Made by a program: the position numbers and the translations under genes. From Ciona intestinalis (taxonomy: Eukaryota > Chordata > Ascidiacea > Phlebobranchia > Cionidae): a stretch of 64,000 nt of DNA. Positions within the stretch are counted from its first letter, which is position 1. Every line of letters starts with the position of its first letter. This document shows, in pieces, positions 9,956 through 22,800 of this stretch. The notes under the pieces were generated by a model. That model saw only the letters and a list, made by a program, of their open reading frames with translations. It was not told the origin of the DNA and ran no database searches. The stretch is from positions 1,613,907 through 1,677,906 of the forward strand of contig NC_020177.2 of NCBI RefSeq assembly GCF_000224145.3, read 5' to 3'.

Positions 9956-11940
9956 TATATAATTGATGAAGATGTTTACATGCACATAAATTCCACCAGA
10001 TGTCGAACCAAATATAGGTTAAAGCTTTCCACTAAAAAGTTTCTTCATTGTAGAATTAGGCAAACCTTTTTTAATATTTTTAATTGTATTCTTCTCAATG
10101 ACTTCGTTTTTGTTTAAATCATTATATTTTGCAGTTATAACAACGATACTTTACACTTGCTCACTAAGGAAACAAAAAGCCGCGGATTCCAAAAACAGAT
10201 CACGCTGAAACTGCAGACACTTTAAAAGGCTAAAAATAAGTTCCAGTGGTTGCGGAGACAATACAAAGAAATGAAAAAATACGACGTGGTTTTCCAAAAC
10301 ACTAAACATTATACACAATGGTTAAAATGAGCTGCCCGCCAGTCTATACGACAATGGCATGACGTAATAACATGCAAAAGGTTTAACAAAATGAGTTCAG
10401 TTTTTGGAATCGTTAACACAGAACACTGTCCGTTTACTAACTGGAAATCGAATACCAAATACTATGAGCGTCAACTCTGACGTGTGAATATGAGAAGCAC
10501 CGGGAACCAGACAGAATAATTACATCGGATTTTACTTGTAACCAGCAAGTATAAAACGTTACTCTTAGTTGGTGAACGTTACATATCAATTGCCGTTTAT
10601 CATTCACGCAGCACAAACAACATAGCGCATAAATTACTAATTTAGTATCCGCGAAAAAAACGTATTGATAACGTTAACGTACACAAAAGCATGATTCTGA
10701 ATCCGATCGCGTGGTTTGAGTCAATAAGTTAACGCGCAACTACGTTAAACACGAAAAACGATTAGTAGCAAAATCTGATTTAATAACAAAATCCTTTTGA
10801 TTAAAACGGTAATGTTCGATGTCTTGTTATTGTAGTTAACAACAGATAGGAAATTTCCACGATGGCTTAATTTAGCGATAATAAACTACAAGCGATAAAA
10901 CCAAAGTTTATGCTATTGAGATGGTATTGTACAAGAACGTTCAATGGGTTTGAACAATGCGTGAAAGGCACATAGTTCAACTGGCGAGTGTGTCACACGA
11001 ACACACACAAGCACAAACCACACATAGTGAGTGCATGCTGAGGGTGATTTGAAAAGATAAAAACCTAAAGTTGAAACTGTTGATTGTTAAATTACAAGAA
11101 ACGTTTTGTAGAAATGTATATATACACATATTAGACAAGAAAGGAAAATTAATTAAAAAAAACTGAACATTTTGCATCAATTGACAGCTGTCTTGATACA
11201 GTAGGTCAATATATTAGCTGTTCCGTAAATTTAACATAGCAAAAAGCGTTTTAACTGATCGATATATTAGATAAATATAACTAGAATATCTACAGTTGTT
11301 AAAGAGTTTGTTAAAACGTCCAACAAAAATATAAAATCGAGTAATATTGGATATTTGCAAACAGTCGATGCAACAAAATGCTCAGCGACAGCAATTATGA
11401 AAATTGGGAAACTGCCGTTGAATTAATGTGTGAATGGTCAAAAAATTAGATTCAAACATTACATAACAGTATAACACGTAAGTGTGTCATAAAACCATTA
11501 TTGCCCAGTTGTAGGTACAACTTTAAATAATTATTACTGTATGTTTACACATTTGTATACGCATTAGTTTTGAATTGTACTAATACTGTAAAATTTTTAA
11601 CTATAGGCCTATGCATGGATCTTTTATGCTAGTTCTTCTAAAATCGTTTTGTAACCAAAACAAAGAATTGGTTAAAATAAAACATATCTGCAAGCAGTAT
11701 TAGTGTTAATAGGATTTGGTTAAGTCAATACCTAATACAGGTATTAAGTGTTGATATGCTACAGTAAAAGTCGACATCAGGACCAGGATGTTACGATGTT
11801 ACCTTCATTTGCAATGATTTCAATTTGCAACACAATGGCTTAAAAATATTGTAATTACCAATGAGTATTATTTGGCCCGGTAAACACGACCTCTTATTTG
11901 CAAATAGTTGCTCTTTAAAAAGAAAAAAACATGAATTGGG
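9956..11940. other. Spacer left of Crk, nothing recognised
   Basis: AT-rich with scattered short open frames lacking domains, signal sequences or splice context. I see no gene, RNA or clear repeat here. Confidence 0.4.
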
Positions 11941-11944
11941 TACA

Positions 11945-13276
11945 TCAAGATTTACCACTATCATTGAAGTCAATAAGTTTAACGTGGGTGAATGGGAATT
12001 TGCCTTGTTTGTTGTTGCATATGCCCTCCCACTGTCCACTCTTATTCATCTGTGTCACTTGAATTCTGTCTCCAACCTGAAATTGGTACATGATTGAATC
12101 ACGGTGTGGAGATGGAATATGTATCAACAAACCTCTAAAGCCAATGCAGTTGGATCGTATGCATTAGGAACTCTTCTTGTGATTACTTCAGCAAACACAG
12201 GTCCTGTTCTAGAAGGCATAGAAGTTGGTCGTGGCTGAAGAACCAACTGTTGGGTGAAAATAACCATGTTTAGGCCCTGAATCATTAAATCGAGGCAGGA
12301 GGCATTCCCACTAACTACTTTTCTGCTGGTGCATTATTTCTTTCTAATATAAAATTTCACAACCATTGTACATCTATTGTATTGACACATTGTACATCTA
12401 TTGTATTGACAAACTTTAGAAGTTAATTTTACGAATTGTTTATTGCATTATGAGATGAATTTTCATTCAACATATCGTAAAACTGAAAAATATAACTGTT
12501 TAAGTAATTTATATCCGATTTAAATAGTTTATACCTTGTATGAAGCTATGTATGATATTATTTTTCACATTTTTTTTGTTTGTGGACTAAGCTATTGATT
12601 GAGTAATATTTAGCAAATTATCATTATTTAATACCTGTGCACCAGGCATCTGATATGTTCCAGGGGTTGAATTACGATTCATAACATAGGGCTCAACATA
12701 TGGAACAGGGATCTGTCCTATACGGCCTTGTGCATTCCTCGCATTCCACCAATTTTCTTCTGGCTTCTCTATTACCTCCAGAATCTCGTGTTTTGAGAAA
12801 GGAAGGTCATCTACATCATCACTCTTGAAATCGAAGAGCGCACGCACCATCATAGGAAGTCCTTCTCTCTTTTTTGCAACTTCTGGCTCTTTGATTGGCG
12901 AGGTAATGGATGACATGTTAACCATTCCGGATCCAATCGGATTGACTGTTTGCTGTGGTTTAATAGGTTTAGGAATTGGCTCAATCAAAGTAGTTGTGTC
13001 CAAATAATGAACTTTGTAAAAGTCGAGCAACTCTGGCATTGAGTCAAACATCTGGTCTCCAATTTTAAGTCTATTTTCCTGTTTGTTGATAATGTAGTGG
13101 CTCACTTTGCTATTTTCACTAACAGAGAGAACATAGTCACCGGGACATGTAGTACTGTCTCGCACCAAAAAAGATCCATGCTTTTGGTGGAGTAGCTTGT
13201 TTTGCGAATCTTTCCTGCTTACCATCCCAAAATACCACGAATCTTCATCCGCTGAATTGAAATTTGCTGAAGCCAT
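11945..13276 (-). CDS. crk: Crk proto-oncogene adaptor orthologue
   Basis: Exons read leftwards: 13276-12635, 12246-12133, 12076-11945, all phase 0 with GT-AG borders, giving 295 residues. The start is taken at the ATG whose product begins MASANF, as in CRK and CRKL; an upstream in-frame ATG at 13297 would add seven residues. SH2 spans about 13-100 (FLVRDS, Arg39). The first SH3 spans about 141-198 with ALFDF, the acidic DDVDDLPF loop, NWW and PVPYVEPY, so its proline-ligand surface looks intact. Exon 2 encodes RVPNAYD-TALALE, nearly identical to vertebrate CRK, and exon 3 the C-terminal SH3 with SGQWEG and FPFTHVKL. Tyr208 lies in YQMP, a YxxP site in the place of the vertebrate inhibitory tyrosine. 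Crk links tyrosine-kinase substrates to Rho/Rap exchange factors in adhesion and migration. This is the conserved member of the local three-gene group. Confidence 0.95.
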
Positions 13277-13299
13277 TATTGTTAACAGCTTTTGCAAAA

Positions 13300-14140
13300 G
13301 CTATTCTAGAACTAACCAGTTACGAATATAATGATCTGCAAATCCATAGCAAAACAAACATGTAAATAAAAATAAACTTTAACAAACTACTATTTTAATA
13401 CTCCCCGCCTAATAGCGAAAAAACAAAACTAGTTGTAAAACCTTTTCTTGGTATAAAGCTGTTTTACAGTAAATATTTAAATTTAAATATGAAATCCTAG
13501 GTAGGCTTTATAGGTAATTAGTAAGACTGGATGTTGTTTACCAAGCCAGGAAAGAAAACTGGATGTTGTTTACCAAGCCAGAACTTACACCTCTCTTTTA
13601 TTGGCGTTGTACTGGTACAGCAACGTTATTATTTAGTATTATCAAAAAATAGTATTCATACACAGCGATGTTTAAATGTAAAAACAAAAAATATATATAA
13701 TTAAAAGGTCTCTTTTATAATATAATTTTCCGAACTGCACAGAGTAATGAAACTTGTTTTTAAAACCATTTTGTTTACTGCAGTATGGCAAATCTTGCTA
13801 TTTTATGAATGTCTCCTAAATTGTATCGAATCCACTTTCTTACTAAGTTTCGGTTTTGGTCAAATCATTAAAACCGTACCAACAACCTCCCAAACCAAAC
13901 AAACTACAAACGTCGAATTCGGCCACTATTGACCGACATTGCCCTTATATTTATAGGATTTCTATGAAGTGACGAAAACTGGATTAAGACTTTACCCCAT
14001 AGGCAACAGGAACAACTCGGGCATAAATGATTGTCCTAGACTCCTAGTTACTCTTAGTATATAGTAGGATTCATAAAAAATTCTTCTAAACCATTTTGGC
14101 GTATTTAGCTGCCAACGTTGTCATGATATATTTTTACACG
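13300..14140. other. Spacer upstream of Crk
   Basis: Holds a tandem duplication at about 13527-13583 (actggatgttgtttaccaag twice, 31 bp apart). No gene seen; the Crk promoter should lie in its left part, but no core element stands out. Confidence 0.45.
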
Positions 14141-14149
14141 TTTTATGCG

Positions 14150-14360
14150 GAGCCCTATTGAGAATGCGCCGCGACGCTACTGCGTTCGTAGGCGCAGTAG
14201 GTGGGAACAAATACAATACGAGAACTATTAAATACGGACCGGCTAAAACATCTTTCGGTTTCGTGATATATTTGTTCCGACGAATATACTTGTACCGAGC
14301 GTTATTGCGCATTTGCCAAGACGTTACTGCGCATGCGCACTAGGTCGGAACAAATATAAT
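14150..14360. repeat. GC-rich dispersed repeat with ctgcgcatgcgc ends
   Basis: Contains mirrored segments: cgctactgcgttcgtaggcgcagtaggtgggaacaaat at the left and gacgttactgcgcatgcgcactaggtcggaacaaat at the right. Related ends occur at 15110-15260, 29645-29705 and 30640-30670, pointing to a MITE family. Confidence 0.6.
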
Positions 14361-14577
14361 GACCTCCGGTCCAAATTTTAAAAAACCATCTGTTAAATAC
14401 GTTCCAGACGGCGTTTACACGTTGAAACTTTAGTTTTTGATTTAAAAGCAGAACTGAGTTGAGTATGTCATTTGTTACCTTGAATAAGCAAGTATATATT
14501 ACCGACAAACTTATTTTAGATTAGTTTAATAAGCATATATATTTTAATTTACTGACACATTTCCCCATGGCTAACAT

Positions 14578-14769
14578 ATAGTAGGGTGGGGGAAGATGGT
14601 ACACTTTTTAATTCTATTTTCTCGTCTCATTCGTAGTAAACAAAGAACACCAAAGACTTACAAAATCATATCTTCACGACCCTAATAAAGCTTTTAATTG
14701 TTTAAACCACGATCAGGATATTTGGATGTTATGTGCTAAAGGTGTCCCGTCTTCCCCCGCCCTTCTATA
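14578..14769. mobile_element. Complete MITE copy
   Basis: About 192 bp bounded by tatagtagggtgggggaaga and cttcccccgcccttctata, with the usual ttcgtagtaaacaaagaac and gatcaggatatttggat interior. Confidence 0.85.
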
Positions 14770-14779
14770 CCAATAATTT

Positions 14780-15260
14780 TCTCGTTCATTGTAAAATCAC
14801 TATTTTGTGTATAATACAAACTGAATATTTGCATAAGAATATCAATAGTAAAGAACGCTAAAAAACTCCATTCTTTGTCTTTGCTTTACAAAATACAACA
14901 ATACTAACGGAGTTAAGTGTAACAATGAAGTGATTTGGGTGTTTATTTCATTAATGGTGATTATTGGCACAGCATGGTGTTTGACGTAATTGGACATAGC
15001 GACGCCAACAGTACAGATGGTAAAAAAATGTATCTTGAAACGCTGCTAAAGGTGTTAAGTAATATTTTGCCCCGGAACGATTTTCCACCCGTACGTATTT
15101 ATTGGAGCTCGTATTGTATTTGTTCCATGGCGCCCTCTATAATAGAGGGCGCCATGATTTGTTCCGACTTACTGTGCATATTCAATAGCGCCTGGCGTCG
15201 TAATATACGCGTTTCCGAATGACATATTTGTACCGGGCGCTATTCCGCCGGGCCGCTAAT
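14780..15260. repeat. Dispersed repeat, copy 1 (relative at 30330-30700)
   Basis: Shares with 30330-30700 the blocks aaatcactattttgtgta, gtgtaacaatgaagtgattt, ccaacagtacagatggtagaaa-like and attggagctcgtattgtattgttcc. A 95-codon open frame at 14935-15222 is not kept in the other copy, so it is not a gene. Confidence 0.65.
15126..15156. repeat. Perfect 31-nt palindrome
   Basis: Two 15-nt arms (catggcgccctctat and its reverse complement) around a single central base, within the dispersed repeat. It could form a short hairpin or cruciform. Confidence 0.9.
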
Positions 15261-15368
15261 TTTTGCATTCTATAGGATCACCTTAGTCACAATACCATGC
15301 ATTTAGTTTAGAAATATGATCATCGTGGTTTAATATGTATGGGTTTTATATGTGTGGCTTATATGCAT

Positions 15369-15506
15369 CTTGTGCCAGCCACTGTGACCACTAGGTTGAG
15401 CAGTTACCGTTAAGTGTCTTGCCCACATACGCCCACAACGGTAGCCTTGAACCCATATCTCTGGGTTACAGGCAGGCGCGCTAACCACTTTGCAACGGCG
15501 CCGGAC
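15369..15506 (-). repeat. tRNA-like SINE, 5' half
   Basis: Reverse-strand copy with the ggcgccgttgcaaagtggttagcgcgcctg head at its right end and the caagacacttaacggtaact block to the left; truncated at about 15369. Confidence 0.8.
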
Positions 15507-15519
15507 ACACGGATACGTG

Positions 15520-16840
15520 TGCAATTATTGAAGCTTTTTTATTTTAATAACACCGTGTTACAATCGTTGGAAAATCAGGCACAAGTTGTATTTTATTAAA
15601 GTGTAAAAATCACAATGACACATAAAGTGTAAAAATCACAATGACACAGCAAGGAATGATTCTCTCCTAACATCAATTTGCAAAATTGCAATTTTCCTAA
15701 TTTAAAATTAGGAATTTACCCGGGAAACTTATGTGTCTGAACTTTTATGCTACTGTTACAATAAAATGGATTGTTATTCATGTGTCAAAATTTTATGAAA
15801 TTCAAAAATGTAAAAAAATGAGTTACATCAACAAGTGAATTGATTAAAAATCATTGGAAGATGTTTTGCACCAAGAAATACAGAAAAAGATGTAATAAAG
15901 ATTCTGAAGTTATTGAATAAATACAAATGTTGACAGCGGTGATTACAAAGTAATACAATAAGAAATCATGAAAAATAGGTAAACTAATTATTTAAAGCAG
16001 TTGGTTTTAACATTTCACAGTCACCCAAAAGTTAGAAAAAAACATTAATTGTGAAATACTTTTCTGGTAATTTGTTGCACCATATACAGATGAAGATAGA
16101 ATGTTTGTACAGTAAAATTTAGTTGTTTTTTTAAAAAGAGAAATTTTAAGTTTTTTTTTAATCAGAAGAGAAATTTTAAGTATTACGTTATGTTTGTTAG
16201 CAACACCAATACAATATTACATTCCATCCAACTTTTTTTAAACTAAATAATAGGGTTGACCATGAAACCACAGATATGAATTTTAAAGTAGAACAGACAT
16301 TAATAAGAGATTAATACATTTCAACTTAACACTGAATGAGAATATATTAGGTTATTAACAAAATTCTGAATAAGCTATGAAGATATAATGAATGTGTATG
16401 AAAAAAAACAACATCGCAATATTCCCACTGACATATAAGGCAGAGAATGTGGTCTGTTTCAACACAGAAAGATTGCACTGAAAGATAGGGTTTTATGAGA
16501 ACTTATGTTTCAAATATATATCTATCATAGCCTAATTAGAAAACATTGATATGTAAAATATTGACCCCTCATTTTGAAGCCAACAATTTAAAGCAACTGT
16601 TAGTAACTCTTATCAGTTTGCGTCAGTTACTGCACAATTATAACAGATGTTATTTTCATTTACTTCTATAAAGGCAACCTGGATAGCAGTTTACAATGCA
16701 AAGTAGGTTTTGTGGAAGGATTGTTATGTTTGTTACATTATGTCTGGTAGCAACAGTTATATAAATTGGACGCATGCTTTTTTTTCCTTAGGGTTCTAAT
16801 TTACTAACTTAGTTATGAATTTAACAAAATGTTACCTTCT
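15520..16840. other. AT-rich spacer
   Basis: Contains a 26-bp tandem duplication at about 15600-15645 (aaagtgtaaaaatcacaatg twice) and a smaller one near 16130-16180. Otherwise the 3' flank of the transporter gene; nothing else seen. Confidence 0.5.
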
Positions 16841-16843
16841 TTT

Positions 16844-19800
16844 TCAGCTTCTACATGATGATGTATGACATGCCCTTTTCGTGGTGATGATACTTATTAT
16901 TGTCATCATGGCAATAATGGTAATACCTCCAATAACATAAGACATGATGGCACGGAAGTATTCAGCACACAACGGACAATTGCACCTTTACATACATTTA
17001 GAACTCAATATAAATTAATGACAAGCCTGAACTAGTGTAAACATTATACAACACTACTGCTGTATGTTATCCGATTAAAAATTTATACTGAAGTTCTTTT
17101 ATTCCACAAACTACAAGTTCATAATAATTCAGGAAAATTAAAACAATGTATCCAATATAATAAAATGGCAATTTTAAGCTTTGCTGGTACTTTTAGTTTA
17201 CATTTAACTGTGATTCACTGTTGGTATACCAAATACTTCCAGCAATACCACAGTGGTTAAGGCACTCGCCTAGTTTCACAACATAGTTGGAAGCTTAACA
17301 ATGTTATCATAGCTGCCTAGCTGGTGACAGTGGTATGTCGGGTGAAGGAAAATCAGTGGTTATTAGTCAGTTGTTTAAATTTCCAACAAAACATTCATCT
17401 TTTTTCACCACTCTAAGTAGTGATTATAATTAAATAGCTTACTTGCAAGGATTGAGGTTTTGAATAATAACGACAGCAGCTCCATTAGATAATTTATCAG
17501 TGAGGCTCATTGCACCATACACAAATGCACCAGTTCTCTAAAATAATATAACCGAAACTGTGAGAAATTATAACTACATTTCTAAATAGCTTTTTCCAGT
17601 AAATCTAACCTTCGTAAAAGAACATTTTTATGATACTGTATGGGTTGCATAGCAACAATAGTTAGTTATATCTGACACTAAACACACTATTATTATCTAA
17701 TATTTTATATGATGAATATGGTTGCAATCAGGTTTTTTAAAATGCTGCATGCTTAACATTAACAATTATCACACCTTAACAATGCCATGTCACAGTGATT
17801 AAGTTGACCGTGACTTTCAGGGAAAATAACTAAGACTTAAATAAAGCTTGGCAGCTATTAACAAAATTTCAATTTCGGTATGGCAGTTCACATAGGTAAA
17901 AATTCTGGATGGTACCAAGCGTGTTAGCAAGTTACAATGATATACAAACCGTTTCTTTTCCAATTAAACGAGCGGTCATTGATAGAGACATAACAAGTAT
18001 TGTGGATGTTCCAATCCCAAGAACAACAGCAAGACCAAATATTTGCATTGAATTTTCAGGTAAGAAATGAGCCCATGTACACGCACCAATCACACATAAG
18101 CTTCCACAAAGGTAGATTTGCTATGCAACGATGGTAATATATTTAAAGTTCAATGGCAGAAAAACTATGGTTCTTGGTAGGTGTAAAGGCATTATTGGGA
18201 TATCAGAATCAGCTACAATCACTAAAACATTATACATTCTTAAATAGGTGGACTAAAGAAAAATCAAAATTTGTAAAAGGATAGAAATGCTTAAATGTGA
18301 TCTAAAGGTTCCATCAAAAATTCAATGAACAAAACAGCCTAAAATATTAGAAGTTCTGCCTCGCAACAATGGATGGGGTTTATCATAAAGTAAGAGATAA
18401 GAAAAGGCCAAAAACTATTTTCACATTTGTTACAATTTTTCTGCTTTATATATGTATGAAAATATCCAAAATAAAGACATTTATATATATTTTATTTTTT
18501 TCAACTAAACAAAAATGGTGTGTCATCATAAGGTGGTTTAGGTTCCATCAGACACTATGTTCCTATGTTTCAATATGATGTAGAAAATTGAGCTTTTACA
18601 TACCTCTTGTTTAAGAAACAGTGCCACAGGTCTAACACACACAGCAGCTAAAAAGCTGGAAACATAGACAACAAGCGGTACAATGGCTATGAATGTCTTG
18701 TTAAGAAACAGTGAGTCAGTCAAGTACATTGTCAAGTAAACCTGTTTTTTTTTTTAAAAAAAGAGTTTAAATTTAGTCTTCATATATATTACTCACATAA
18801 TGTAAAATGTTCATAGTAATTCGAGCATTTACCCCATAAGTTTAAGGCTTGAAGCTACAATCAATCAGCCATCAGTAAGTTGTTCAAAATAGGCAGTTAT
18901 ACAAAAAAAAATAATCACCCACAAAACAGACGTGAGATAGAATCAGGATAACCATGCTATACGACACTAACTTGCTTGACACTCTCGAGAATAAATAGGT
19001 AATTGTTATGTATATTGAGCTTGACACATCATCATTGTATATCAATCATCAACATAATTACTGGGTAATGTGTGTACACGTATAACTGGCTACATCTATT
19101 TAAATAAGGTTAGAGTAACTCAAATCTCTTGTAAGCTTACTTGGTTGAAACAGTGTTTTTCAACTGTTGTAGGGTCAACCAAATATTGAACATAAATTTA
19201 GAATCATACAAGAAAATGGCTGACTCCTTGAAACACAATGTTGAAATAAATCAAGAAAATGAGACTGGGATAAAAGTTATTAAAATTAAACAAAAAATAT
19301 TTAAACAACAAACAAACCAAAATGTTTACCTGAGATAAGTTAACAACCAACCTAGTACACATATACAACAACGCCATCTGTGAAATAAAGAATACTTTTA
19401 ATTAAAAAGATAAAGGAATTAAAGGTAAAGAAAATACAGACTTTTCAATTTAACCATTCTAATTGAATGTATGAATATATATATTACAGTCAACCCCGTT
19501 TAATCGGCCCACGTTTAATCGGACCACCCGCTCAATCAGACCAGTTTGGCTTGGTCTTGATGTGGTCTGATTAAGCGGGGTTGACTGTATAACTTATTTA
19601 TCATTGTGTGTTGTGTTGTGCAACAAAAACCGATATGTTCATACACATAGTGCCCGCTTATAAGTTACCACATATTTAACTTTGTTGGTAAGCAACAATA
19701 AACTAATAAATAAAACATTGTAAACCCCCTGGCTGAGCCACTGCAAATAGTGATACATTAAACAAGGCTTTGAGTAAAGCAATGATTATACAAACAATAG

Positions 19801-22800
19801 AAAGTCTAAATAACCGATTATTATTTTTTGTAATTTCACACCGCAGAGTTACCTAAGCATGGTGAATAATTATATTTCTATAAAGCAAGGTACAAGCACA
19901 GATGCTGAAAAGCAAAGTAAAAATGATTAACTTTGCATTGTTTTTATATTTTCATAACACACCTGATAAAATATTGTTTTTTTGAACCAGTCAAACCAGG
20001 AGAGAGCTGGTGTTTCTGTACATACTACTGCAGTGCTTTGGTATTCTAAAAACAGGCAATTCAAAGTTAGACTTTTCCTAGCTAAAGATAATGACAATTC
20101 AAAGTTAGACTTTTCCTAGCTAAAGTAGGCTATCAAAATAAATTTTATATCTGAATCCTTTCCGCATAGTTTTACAAAAGATTTTTTACCATTAAAATAA
20201 CTTCAATTGATCAGTCAATATATAAAATTAACACAAGTTAAGACAGTACTATAATTTTCCTGCCAAAATAGGAATGAAAGCCAATCAAATTAAATAACAG
20301 AAATTCTATATTTAGGTTCCTCTTTGCTGGCATATTCTTAAATAAGATCATGAGTACAGTAAAATAGTGATAAAGGAATTAATGGAACTTCTTGTTATGA
20401 GGCAAACGTTCTAATAAGTATAACCACTATGTGATGCTAGTAAGTAATACTAATGACAATTTAACATCCAATGCCTGATGATTGTCTTTTTGTTCCATGC
20501 AATAACGGAGAATTTTCAGATAGTGATTTTCTTTTTGAGGGTATCATATGATCTTGTGATACATCATCGTCGTCTGTGTAAAAGAAAGCTATCGTGAAAT
20601 CACAAGCAACAAAATATTTAAACCTGATAGGGACAAATGGTGGACCCACAGATCAGAAAAAAAAATTGTACTTTTCAAATAGAAAAAAGCCAAACAAAAG
20701 AAAAAACAATTAAAGAGAAAGCATTCTAACTTGTCTTAATATCTTTTATTAACTTTTATTTTTAATATTTTTTGCTTTCTATTAATTCAGCTGCCACACT
20801 TCCCCAAAGTATTCAAATTTTTAATTAAATGGTTTTTTTATAGGACAAATATTTAGCTAGTAATATGTTTGAAACTTTGAAAGGAAGGAATTGTTTGTTT
20901 TTGTGTTTAAGTGACTTAAGCGAATGCTTTAAACAAATCTCACATACCAGTTGACTCATTGATAACAACAGATGTTGATTGTCTCTTCCTTTCTTTTAAC
21001 CCAACATGAAATATGATGGAGAACAAAATACCAATTCCAACAACAGATAATACCAAATTCTGAAACAAGAAATCAGATTAAAACGGTTTTAAAAATTGTA
21101 TTTGGTTAGACGTTTTTATTGCTAATTTAATGGTCAATGAACAAAACCCCCAAGAGGGCACTAGGTGTTTGGAGCAATGTACATCTACAGTGCATAACAA
21201 AATGACTGCACTTACTCTGAGTTGCCCTTCCAGCCAAGAAATAAGTGGCGTTTATGTTGATATAATGTTATCAGTTGGTGGTTGCAGTCCAATTGTGATG
21301 TCATATGCTGATATGCACAAGCAGATAATGATTAATAGAATTAATAGTATAGTTGTGCTGTATAAACAAATCCTTAATCCATCATTGCCTTCATCACATT
21401 ACTATGCATTATGCCAATTTACGGGTGTTAGTCAGAAGATAGGCTCGTTAGTTGTTGCATTTAATTATACCAGGTGCTCACCCGAAAAGCTGGCGCATCA
21501 GCTGGAGAAAGCATATCTGAACTGCTGTCTTGCATTCCAAGAATTCCCCATGCTACACCATATACAATGATACCACTGAACACTGTGAATGCATACCTGG
21601 ATTTGAAATAGGATTGTCAACTTTTGTTTCTGCAGGAACATGCAAGAATGACAAACTGTCTATGAAAATCAGAAAATGTGGAGTTTTTTTTATTTGTAAA
21701 CTACAGAAGAAAAATTTAGAAGAGGAGAGGGGATTAATTACAATAACTCTTTATTTTTTATGAACACATAAAAAAGTATACATAGTCTAATATATATATA
21801 TATATAAATTATGCAGTTCATTATATTTTATTATATTTAACTTTGGGGGTGGGGGGTTCATTTTTTATGTATGGCTGATAATTTGGAAAGCCCATTAGTG
21901 ACCACTTGGTTGGAGCAATTGCTATTAAGTGACTTGCTTTAGGACATACAAGGCGCCGGATTTCAAGTTGAAATACATGCTTACACTGACAGAACACTTT
22001 TTCACCCAATTTTTAAACTTTGATGACTGTTGACTTTTTATATTAAAATGCTCTTAGTATTAAACTGTCCCTGATACCCGCTGTTTAACTTTCTTTGTAA
22101 AAACAGTCTCTACTGAAATAAAGTTTGAAGATGTGAGAAAGTGTGCTGTGCTAATGAAACATCCATGGTATTTGCCATTAAAACTAAAAAAGTTTAGAAA
22201 GTGTAAACAAACAAAGTTGGGTGACACTTTTTTATTGCAAATCCCATACATTATCACACAACCAATTTTTTTTACCCCAGCAATTCGTTGCGCAATTTTT
22301 GTAGAGGCTGTTTCTTTTCTAAATATTTAGTGGTATTTTTACATTCCATTTAAGCTTTACATTACTATTACTATTAATATACAACTTTATTTTATGTTAA
22401 TGTGCCTCTTTAAATAAAAAATGTTGAAAAACAGATTGATGAGATTCACTTTATCTGTTTTAGTCTATGTAATTGAAAATTTCTATTTTTAATAATGTAA
22501 AATCAACAAGGTATATATAGGTTTCTTAATTAAGCTATAGACCTACGTATTAAATATAATGACAGGAAAATCCCATAAATGGGTCAATGATGTGTTTTTG
22601 TTTATTACATAATGGAACAAATAATAGTCAATGTTTGACGATTTCAGTGTAGGCATTTGTCTAACCCAACGTCACGTCAGGAAACGGCGCTTGTGTCCGC
22701 CATTATGGAGCCCACAGAGCGTGAATCGCCAATACAAATGCATGGTCGGCGTGTGTTTATTTGGTTCTTGTAAGCGATACAAAACTAGATAACACTTATA

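Noticed and set aside
14935-15222. 95-codon plus-strand frame
   Set aside because: Lies in a dispersed repeat; the copy at 30330-30700 does not keep the frame.
21130-21570. 146-codon plus-strand open frame, one of the longer ones in the window
   Set aside because: It lies opposite transporter exon 4 and its intron on the minus strand, has no domain, and is explained as a shadow.
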